This document shows positions 16,169-20,994 of a stretch of 20,994 nt of DNA, one piece after another; position 1 is the first letter of the stretch; each line of letters starts with the position of its first letter. Position numbers and translations under genes: made by a program. The notes beneath the pieces are model-generated. The model saw only the letters and a program-made list of their open reading frames with translations, ran no database searches and had not been told where the DNA came from. Origin of the DNA: G020354785 sp964461435 (GTDB lineage: Bacteria; Bacteroidota; Bacteroidia; Bacteroidales; UBA10428); NCBI GenBank assembly GCA_964461435.1, contig CAYWUI010000048.1:1-20994 (forward strand), read 5' to 3'.

Positions 16169-18091
16169 TTAACTATCAATGATTTTTAGTTCCGTTCTTC
16201 TGTTGATGGCCCTGCCTTCCTCGGTGTCATTTGATGCTACAGGCTTTGTGAAGCCGTATCCTTTGTATAATATTCTTTCTTTTAATATCGATGAATTAAT
16301 CAGGTATTCTGCTACGGATCTGGCCCTGTTTTCCGAAAGAGCCTGGTTGTACTCGGCAGTGCCTATATTGTCCGTATGTCCGCTGATTTCTATTTTAATA
16401 TCCGGATAATCGTTAAGAAATTTGACTATTTTGTCCAGTTCTATTTTTGATTCTTTCATTAGTGCAAATGAATCGGTCTCGTAAAAAATATTTTTCAGAA
16501 CAATGGATTCCCCCACCCTTATAGGCTGTAAGGGAACATCCTTGATAAAAGGCTCTTTTTGTTTAAAAGTTCCCTTCAGGGCAAAATTTCCGGAAAAGAA
16601 CAGGTATCCTTCTTTTGATACATTTAAACAGTAGTCTTTGTTTGCAGGAAGGCATACAAGAAACTCCCCGGTTTCCTCATCGGAATAAGCTTCATATATC
16701 ATTTTGCCCGTTTCCAAATCAATAAGTTCAAATTTAGCTTTCAGCCTTTTTGATGTTTCAATATCAAATACCTTCCCTTTCATGTAGGATACTTCCAGGG
16801 GCTGGACTTCATTGTACAGCTCAAACATATATATATCCTTGCCGGCATAAGGATCCCTGTCAGATGAGTAATATGCTTTATTACCTTTTGAATTCACTAT
16901 GAGTCCGAATTCATCTTTATTGGTGTTAATAGGATATCCGAGGTTCTCAGGTGTGGACCAGTTATCTGCACTGTCTTTACGGCTTATGAATAAATCGAAA
17001 CCTCCCAATCCCATGTAACCTTCAGATGCAAAATAAAGAGTCTGGTTATCAAAGTGAATAAAAGGGGACATTTCATTGTATGACGTATTTATCTTATCTC
17101 CCATGTTCACGGGCTGCGACCAGTTGCCATTCTCATCCCTTTCAGTTTTCCATATGTCCAGTTGTCCTTTGCCTCCGGGTCTGTCACTGGCAAAGTAAAG
17201 AGTATTGCCATCTGCTGACAATGATGGCTGTGTTTCCTTATAACGTGTATTAACAGGAGCAAGCATGTTTTTTGGCAATGTCCATTTATCACCAATACGT
17301 TCGGAATAATACAAATCACATCTTCCAATTCCATCATCCCTGTTACATGCTGTGAAAACCATAAATCTGCTATCGGCAGATATAGTCTGCGCTCCCTCGT
17401 TGTCATCTGTGTTAAGAGGATATCCTGCGTTTTTCATTGAGCTCCATCCATCATCCAATTTATGGCTGATAAAGAAATCTTCCTGAAAACCTTCAAAGCT
17501 TATGCTTTTTCTTATTAATCGTGTAATTATTAAAGTCTGCTCGTCAGCTGATAAACTTGGCCAATACTCATCTTCAATTGTGTTAATAGCAGGGCCCAGA
17601 TTTTCAGGCTTGAAATCAACAGGATTATTTACCACATTTATTGCAAATTTACATTTATCTATTCCTTTTCTGGCCAGTTCTATCTGCCTGGTATCATTTG
17701 TGTTAAGTTCCACGTATTTTTCATAATCCAGTTTGGAATCTTCATATCTGCCCAGGTTAAATTCCAGCTTGCCCAGTTTATTATATCCCCGGGGATAATA
17801 CAACGGATTAATTTCCATTCCTTTTTTATAAGCAGTGACAGCATTCTCATATTGTCTGTCATCTACGTATACCTCTGCAAGGACGAAATAGGCTTCAATA
17901 AAATCATTATCGGCAGCAATGGCAAGGGTTAAATAATGAATAGCTTCCGGGTAATTATTCAGGGTGTATTTTTTTATCCCCTGGTTATAGGCATCAATTG
18001 CCTTTTTCGAGTCAGTATTTATATCTTCCTGTGAATAGATGCCCGAACAACTTACATACAATAATATTAATAAAGGTATTATTGTTCTCAC
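16169..18091 (-). CDS. OmpA-family protein with TPR and PD40 repeats
   Basis: This is a 640-residue envelope protein, probably attached to peptidoglycan from the outer-membrane side. The order is: signal peptide (1-21, MRTIIPLLILLYVSC then SGIYSQ), TPR helices at about 30-130 (AIDAYNQGIKKY, AIHYLTLAIAAD, AVTAYKKGMEINP), WD40-like PD40 beta-propeller repeats at about 165-425 (LSADEQTLII, LSADGNTLYFASDRPGG, YYSSDRDPYAGKDIYMF), a carboxypeptidase-regulatory-like beta domain at about 435-520, and an OmpA C-terminal domain. The peptidoglycan-contact residues are D574 (GHTDNIGTAEYNQALSENRA) and R589. The cysteine at 15 lacks a good lipobox. Such proteins in Bacteroidota often support envelope structure or secretion; the exact partner is unknown. 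Confidence 0.93.
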   Translation of the reverse strand: MRTIIPLLILLYVSCSGIYSQEDINTDSKKAIDAYNQGIKKYTLNNYPEAIHYLTLAIAADNDFIEAYFVLAEVYVDDRQYENAVTAYKKGMEINPLYYPRGYNKLGKLEFNLGRYEDSKLDYEKYVELNTNDTRQIELARKGIDKCKFAINVVNNPVDFKPENLGPAINTIEDEYWPSLSADEQTLIITRLIRKSISFEGFQEDFFISHKLDDGWSSMKNAGYPLNTDDNEGAQTISADSRFMVFTACNRDDGIGRCDLYYSERIGDKWTLPKNMLAPVNTRYKETQPSLSADGNTLYFASDRPGGKGQLDIWKTERDENGNWSQPVNMGDKINTSYNEMSPFIHFDNQTLYFASEGYMGLGGFDLFISRKDSADNWSTPENLGYPINTNKDEFGLIVNSKGNKAYYSSDRDPYAGKDIYMFELYNEVQPLEVSYMKGKVFDIETSKRLKAKFELIDLETGKMIYEAYSDEETGEFLVCLPANKDYCLNVSKEGYLFFSGNFALKGTFKQKEPFIKDVPLQPIRVGESIVLKNIFYETDSFALMKESKIELDKIVKFLNDYPDIKIEISGHTDNIGTAEYNQALSENRARSVAEYLINSSILKERILYKGYGFTKPVASNDTEEGRAINRRTELKIIDS

Positions 18092-18145
18092 TATTAAGAA
18101 TTTTGCTGCCGCTATTACTTATTAAAATTACGAAAACAGAATAAT

Positions 18146-19264
18146 TTAAAATCCGAAAGCTTTCATTATCTTTTTAAATATATCGGTGTTGTCATAAATG
18201 CCCCTGAATTCTTCTGAACCCGGTCCGTATGCGAATACCGGCACCATTACTCCCGTATGATTTGTTGTGGCATAACCGGCATCCACGGTTCCTTTATCAA
18301 AGTTGCCCCCATTGATACTCATGCCGCCGGTTTCATGATCGGCAGTAATAATCACCAGGGTGTTTCCTTCCCGTAAGGCAAAGTCAAGTGCCTTTCCTAT
18401 GGCATGGTCAAAATCAAGCATTTCACCGACTATATAGTCCGTGTTGTTGGAATGCCCTCCCCAGTCAATTTGTGAACCTTCAACCATCAGAAAGAATCCT
18501 TTTTCATTATTCGAGAGAATATCCAGGGCCGCCTGGGTAGCATCGGGCAGCATATCTCCTCTTTGGATTCCGGTGCTGTCCCTGTATGGGGGTAAGTTCA
18601 TGGCAGCTACCAGGCCGGCCACCTTCCCCGATCTTACCTTAATAATACTATCCATCTCAAACAGCACATTATATCCTCTGTCTTTTAATTTTGATATCAG
18701 ATCAATACGGTCGCTTCTTCTAATAAAGTGATCCCTTCCCCCTCCTATAAATACGTCAATATCGGTTTTCAGAAAATCTTCTGCGATTTCTTCATACATG
18801 TATCTCCATTTCTGATGGGCGATAAACGCAGCAGGAGTGGCATGGGTAACCGCACAAGTAACTACCAGTCCGGTTGCCAGTCCGTTTTCTTCAGCAATTT
18901 CCAGTATGGTCTCTTCGGGCAGTGAATCTGCATTTACTCCTATGGCTCCGTTGTATGTTTTTTTGCCAATAGAGAATGCAGTAGCACCGGCTCCGGAATC
19001 TGTTATGAAGTCCGTTGCGGAGAATGTTTTTATAAAACCTGTATTCCTGCATCTTTCGATATTCAGGTGGCCGTGATTGGCAGTTATACCTGCGTATATT
19101 TGAGATACACCCATTCCGTCACCTATCATAAGAATAATATTTTTTGCTTGTTTTTCAGCTCTTCCCTCACTGGTGCAGAAGCTGAAGGTTCCAAAAACCG
19201 CAAAAACTACCAGTAAAACAGGGACAGCGCCCCTATTTTTTTTATATGCAGAAATAGCGCCCAT
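18146..19264 (-). CDS. Alkaline phosphatase, exported
   Basis: This is a predicted periplasmic metal-dependent phosphomonoesterase of 372 residues. Family motifs are clear: D49 in MIGDGMG, the nucleophile S90 in TDSGAGATAFSIG, THATPAAFIAH, EGSQIDWGGHSNN, and TADHETGG near the C terminus. It is shorter than E. coli PhoA (471). The N terminus is a signal peptide (VPVLLVVFAVFGTFSFC) without a proper lipobox. Unusually, codons 9-17 are encoded by a 26-bp sequence found again after the RRM gene, and the start codon overlaps a second AGCGCCC copy. No downstream alternative start precedes D49's motif. A TATATTTG box lies 17 bases upstream. It is first of the minus-strand run leading to the OmpA-family gene, 54 bases away. 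Confidence 0.92.
   Translation of the reverse strand: MGAISAYKKNRGAVPVLLVVFAVFGTFSFCTSEGRAEKQAKNIILMIGDGMGVSQIYAGITANHGHLNIERCRNTGFIKTFSATDFITDSGAGATAFSIGKKTYNGAIGVNADSLPEETILEIAEENGLATGLVVTCAVTHATPAAFIAHQKWRYMYEEIAEDFLKTDIDVFIGGGRDHFIRRSDRIDLISKLKDRGYNVLFEMDSIIKVRSGKVAGLVAAMNLPPYRDSTGIQRGDMLPDATQAALDILSNNEKGFFLMVEGSQIDWGGHSNNTDYIVGEMLDFDHAIGKALDFALREGNTLVIITADHETGGMSINGGNFDKGTVDAGYATTNHTGVMVPVFAYGPGSEEFRGIYDNTDIFKKIMKAFGF
19214..19262 (+). repeat. REP-like repeat, copy 1, inside the alkaline phosphatase start region
   Basis: The 26 bases at 19214-19239, core AACAGGGACAGCGCCC, match 20325-20350 at 25 of 26 positions in the same orientation. A second AGCGCCC lies at 19256-19262, overlapping the phosphatase start codon on the other strand. 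On the minus strand the 26-mer encodes phosphatase residues 9-17 (KNRGAVPVL). Confidence 0.7.
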
Positions 19265-19280
19265 ATTGTTTATAAATATA

Positions 19281-19288
19281 CAAATATA
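19281..19288 (-). promoter_or_regulatory. Candidate -7 box (TATATTTG) for alkaline phosphatase
   Basis: Read on the minus strand this is TATATTTG, a match to TAnnTTTG, 16 bases before the ATG. The -33 box is not clear. The short leader would resemble that of the aminotransferase gene. Confidence 0.4.
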
Positions 19289-19408
19289 ACACTAATGATT
19301 TAATACATATACATCCTTGTTTTGAGATACAGGGAACAATTCATAAAAATATTTACAATCAGAAGAAGTAAATCCCTGCATAAATAAGTTATATTTTAAA
19401 AATATCAG

Positions 19409-19416
19409 TATCTTTG
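19409..19416 (+). promoter_or_regulatory. Candidate -7 box (TATCTTTG) for the FKBP gene
   Basis: TATCTTTG followed by C is a strong match to the Bacteroidota -7 box. It is 137 bases before the FKBP ATG and lacks an obvious TTTG 19-20 bases upstream. Confidence 0.35.
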
Positions 19417-19553
19417 CATTAGATTTGGAAAATTGTGTTATAATTAAACTGTATTTAAAAGTTACCTCTCTTTGAATATAATCCCGTATGATCAAGCTTT
19501 AGTTATTGCTCATTTTTTTAAATCCTGTTATTTTATTGATAAAAGATATTATT

Positions 19554-19982
19554 ATGAAAGAAGTAAAAAAAGATGATACAGTTACAATACATTTTAGATG
19601 CAAGACAGATGACGGACAAATTTTTTCATCATTGAAAGATAATAGACCCTTAACATTTAGGGTGGGAGAGGGTAGGCTTCTTAAAGACATAGAATCAGGG
19701 GTTATAGGCATGAAAGTTAGTGATAAGAGAAAAATAAATATAACACATAAAAATGCTTATGGAGAAGTGAATGAAGATTTGATTCATGAGGTTGCTAAAA
19801 AACTGCTGCCAGCAGATATTGAACCCAGACCCGGACTGGAGTTATTTGCAAAAGGACCGGATGGCAAGGAGATGAAGGTTAGGATTATTAAAGTGCTGGA
19901 GAACAGCATTATAATTGATGCAAATCATCCACTGGCAGGCAAGGATATTGAATTTGAAATTGAAGTTATCGAGATAGTATAA
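19554..19982 (+). CDS. FKBP-type peptidyl-prolyl isomerase, SlyD-like
   Basis: This is a predicted cytoplasmic prolyl isomerase and chaperone of 142 residues. The FKBP half-domains, VTIHFRCKTDDGQIFSS with PLTFRVGEGRLLKDIESGVIGM and later DANHPLAGKDIEFEIEVIEI, surround an insert-in-flap segment (KNAYGEVNEDLIHEVAKKLL to KVRIIKVLE), as in SlyD. The His/Cys-rich nickel-binding tail of E. coli SlyD is absent. I start at the ATG at 19554; the frame continues 16 codons upstream, but those residues are hydrophobic spacer translation unrelated to the family. It precedes the RRM gene by about 80 bases on the same strand and may share its transcript. Confidence 0.9.
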   Translation: MKEVKKDDTVTIHFRCKTDDGQIFSSLKDNRPLTFRVGEGRLLKDIESGVIGMKVSDKRKINITHKNAYGEVNEDLIHEVAKKLLPADIEPRPGLELFAKGPDGKEMKVRIIKVLENSIIIDANHPLAGKDIEFEIEVIEIV

Positions 19983-20063
19983 ATTTAATTCTAATCTTTC
20001 CTGATCTAATTATTCCAAATTATATATGATTTTTATCAGTACTAATATTAAACAATTCTTATT

Positions 20064-20324
20064 ATGAACATTTATGTAGGTAACCTTAGTTACAAAGTTG
20101 AAGAAATTGATCTAAGACAGATTTTTGAAGAGTATGGGGAAGTTGCTTCAGTGAAAATCATTTCAGACAAATACAGCGGGAGAAGCAAGGGTTTTGCTTT
20201 TGTAGAGATGAATGATGAAGCTCAAGCCAAGAAAGCCATTGAAGAACTTAATCAAAAAGAAATAGATGGCAGGCAAATTGTGGTTAATGTTGCAAGGCCA
20301 AGGAAAACTGACTTCAATCGTTAA
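20064..20324 (+). CDS. RNA-binding protein with one RRM domain
   Basis: This is an 86-residue single-domain RNA-binding protein. RNP2 is IYVGNL at 3-8 and RNP1 is KGFAFVEM near 42-50, with the aromatic residues Y4, F44 and F46 that stack on RNA. The rest (DLRQIFEEYGEVASVKII, AKKAIEELNQKEIDGRQIVV) gives the full beta-alpha-beta-beta-alpha-beta fold, with a short basic tail. Such stand-alone RRM proteins are common in Bacteroidota and Cyanobacteria, often linked to RNA stability or cold response; the targets here are unknown. A repeat element begins at the base right after its stop codon, and a strong terminator lies 226 bases downstream. Confidence 0.92.
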   Translation: MNIYVGNLSYKVEEIDLRQIFEEYGEVASVKIISDKYSGRSKGFAFVEMNDEAQAKKAIEELNQKEIDGRQIVVNVARPRKTDFNR

Positions 20325-20368
20325 TAAAACAGGGACAGCGCCCTTATTTTAATACGGGGACATTGTCC
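20325..20368 (+). repeat. REP-like repeat, copy 2, plus GGACATTGTCC palindrome
   Basis: Bases 20325-20350 repeat 19214-19239 with one mismatch. The repeat begins at the base after the RRM TAA. It is followed by CGGGGACATTGTCCTTAT, in which GGACA and TGTCC (20358-20368) form a short palindrome. The style recalls REP sequences mobilised by RAYT-type (IS200-like) transposases, but no transposase gene is in the window. Confidence 0.65.
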
Positions 20369-20395
20369 TTATAGATTTACGCTTTACCCGGCTTA

Positions 20396-20449
20396 CGCCA
20401 GGGCCTGTTCGCCATACAGAGTACTCTGTATGACGGGCTTCAGCTGGCG
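20396..20449. repeat. 54-bp symmetric imperfect palindrome
   Basis: The core CATACAGAGTACTCTGTATG (20413-20432) is a perfect 20-bp palindrome. CGCCAG (20396-20401) and CTGGCG (20444-20449) are placed exactly symmetrically around the same centre; the 11-base segments between match poorly. This island is GC-richer than its surroundings. Flanking GATTTACG octamers occur at 20374-20381 and 20460-20467, outside the palindrome on either side. Confidence 0.75.
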
Positions 20450-20477
20450 GGGATTTAAGATTTACGGGAGATAATAC

Positions 20478-20492
20478 CTGTATTTTATACAG
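20478..20492 (+). repeat. CTGTAT/ATACAG hairpin
   Basis: CTGTAT and ATACAG form a 6-bp stem around TTT. ATACAG is the same hexamer that forms the core arm of the palindrome at 20413-20432, so the two elements may be related. Confidence 0.45.
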
Positions 20493-20550
20493 ATGGACAA
20501 CTAAATTGTTCCACGTATTCTATTGCCCTTAATAATTTGAGCAGAGGAAT

Positions 20551-20577
20551 AAAAACCATCTTAAGATGGTTTTTTTT
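20551..20577 (+). terminator. Strong intrinsic terminator
   Basis: AACCATCTTAAGATGGTT is a perfect palindrome preceded by A residues and followed by a run of eight Ts. It can work in both directions. The nearest upstream gene is the RRM gene, separated by the repeat-rich segment 20325-20500. Confidence 0.85.
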
Positions 20578-20795
20578 GTCAGGATAGTCATGTTATTATT
20601 TGCTATCTCTAATTCTTTAGAATTTAATCAGAAATAAAAAGATATATATTAAGCTATTAGTCCTTTTTATCTATGCTTCTATTATTATATTACTTTTCAT
20701 TGAATCTTAGTTCAGAACTACATATGATATTGTAATATTATAAATAAGAATGGACAATAATTTTCCACTCAATAATTTTGTTAATAAATATTTTA

Positions 20796-20816
20796 CAATA
20801 TCCATGTAGGATATTG
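20796..20816. promoter_or_regulatory. Inverted repeat CAATATCC-N5-GGATATTG
   Basis: A perfect 8-bp inverted repeat has a 5-base spacer, in an otherwise AT-rich spacer upstream of the small ORF at 20898. There is no T-run, so an operator or RNA hairpin is more likely than a terminator. Confidence 0.4.
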
Positions 20817-20832
20817 ATTAAAAATAAAATAC

Positions 20833-20883
20833 TGACTAATTTAGTCAATACAAAATCATTCAAAATAAATTGCCTTTAGTCAA
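20833..20883. promoter_or_regulatory. TGACTAATTTAGTCA palindrome and repeated TTTAGTCAA
   Basis: TGACTAA and TTAGTCA (20833-20847) form a 15-base palindrome. The half-site TTTAGTCAA recurs at 20875-20883, 35 bases after its first copy at 20840. The arrangement looks like binding sites for a dimeric regulator just before the small ORF at 20898. Confidence 0.42.
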
Positions 20884-20897
20884 GAAAAATAAAAACA

Positions 20898-20972
20898 ATG
20901 GCAGTATTAGATATGAGAAATTTACTTACAATTAAGGAAGCTAGTGTTAATATTACTAATATAGTAAACTAA
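20898..20972 (+). CDS. 24-codon ORF, possible leader peptide or truncated HTH protein
   Basis: The frame ATG to TAA encodes MAVLDMRNLLTIKEASVNIT and four more residues. The LLTIKEAS segment resembles the start of excisionase/MerR-like helix-turn-helix proteins, but no recognition helix follows. It could be a leader peptide, a remnant, or chance. It is preceded by operator-like repeats. Confidence 0.25.
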   Translation: MAVLDMRNLLTIKEASVNITNIVN

Positions 20973-20982
20973 ATAATTTTAT

Positions 20983-20990
20983 TATCTTTG
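20983..20990 (+). promoter_or_regulatory. Candidate -7 box (TATCTTTG) for a gene beyond the window
   Basis: TATCTTTG followed by C fits the Bacteroidota -7 consensus. TAGTAAACTA, an inverted repeat at 20963-20972, lies just upstream where a regulator could overlap the -33 region. Confidence 0.4.
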
Positions 20991-20994
20991 CCTT

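Larger units (their letters stand above)
19265..19553. other. AT-rich region between divergent phosphatase and FKBP genes
   Basis: About 290 bases carry no ORF that I support. The 67-codon minus-strand frame at 19292-19495 looks like translated AT-rich spacer. The region holds the promoter boxes for both neighbours. Confidence 0.55.
20369..20897. other. Gene-free stretch with repeats, terminator and operator-like sites
   Basis: No supported gene is present on either strand here. The left part (to about 20500) is structured and relatively GC-rich. The right part, after the terminator at 20551-20577, is very AT-rich and carries the inverted repeats at 20796-20816 and 20833-20847. Confidence 0.6.

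Noticed and set aside
19292..19495. 67-codon minus-strand ORF in the phosphatase-FKBP gap
   Set aside because: Its composition matches translated AT-rich spacer, it has no family resemblance, and it overlaps promoter boxes.
20325..20500. CRISPR-like or tandem repeat array
   Set aside because: The elements are different palindromes, not regularly spaced copies of one repeat, and no cas gene is present.

Overview
The window looks like an AT-rich chromosome segment of a member of the Bacteroidota, probably Bacteroidales-like. The reasons are the protein families present (an OmpA/PD40/TPR envelope protein, a GH3 to beta-lactamase fusion, DUF6485, MacB-type permease remnants, a short RRM protein), promoter boxes of the form TTTG / TAnnTTTG, and the near absence of Shine-Dalgarno sequences. 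No tRNA, rRNA or CRISPR array was recognised. The species cannot be named from the sequence alone.

Layout. 1-174 is the 3' end of a group II intron. It stops 14 bases from the end of a minus-strand hypothetical gene (188-1228) that is cut by one in-frame amber codon. 1561-4140 is a sugar-metabolism cluster: a PfkB-family kinase on the plus strand, facing a class II (fuculose-phosphate type) aldolase and an aldo/keto reductase on the minus strand. 4341-5348 is a radical SAM enzyme of the AmmeMemoRadiSam type, followed by a decayed MacB/FtsX-type permease (5395-7039). 7070-9055 is a two-gene minus operon, a YghZ-like aldo/keto reductase and a Gfo/Idh/MocA oxidoreductase, joined as TAA-ATG with no gap. 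9280-11360 holds a SiaC-like regulator, a small hypothetical gene with a terminator, and a PLP aminotransferase with a clear Bacteroidota-type promoter.

11419-19264 is a minus-strand run that reads, in transcription order: exported alkaline phosphatase, OmpA/PD40/TPR protein, exported C1 peptidase, DUF6485 protein, GH3/beta-lactamase fusion. Most of these act in the envelope, on phosphate esters, peptides or cell-wall-type glycans. 19554-20324 carries a SlyD-like FKBP prolyl isomerase and a one-domain RRM protein on the plus strand.

20325-20994 has no confident gene. It begins with a repeat element directly after the RRM stop codon, then a 54-bp symmetric palindrome, a strong terminator, and a cluster of small inverted and direct repeats ahead of a 24-codon ORF.

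The least ordinary points are: a 26-bp repeat found both after the RRM gene and inside the signal-peptide codons of the alkaline phosphatase gene; the amber-split ORF; the permease pseudogene with several separate lesions; and the unexplained repeat cluster at the right edge. I did not find convincing evidence of a complete new biological system.
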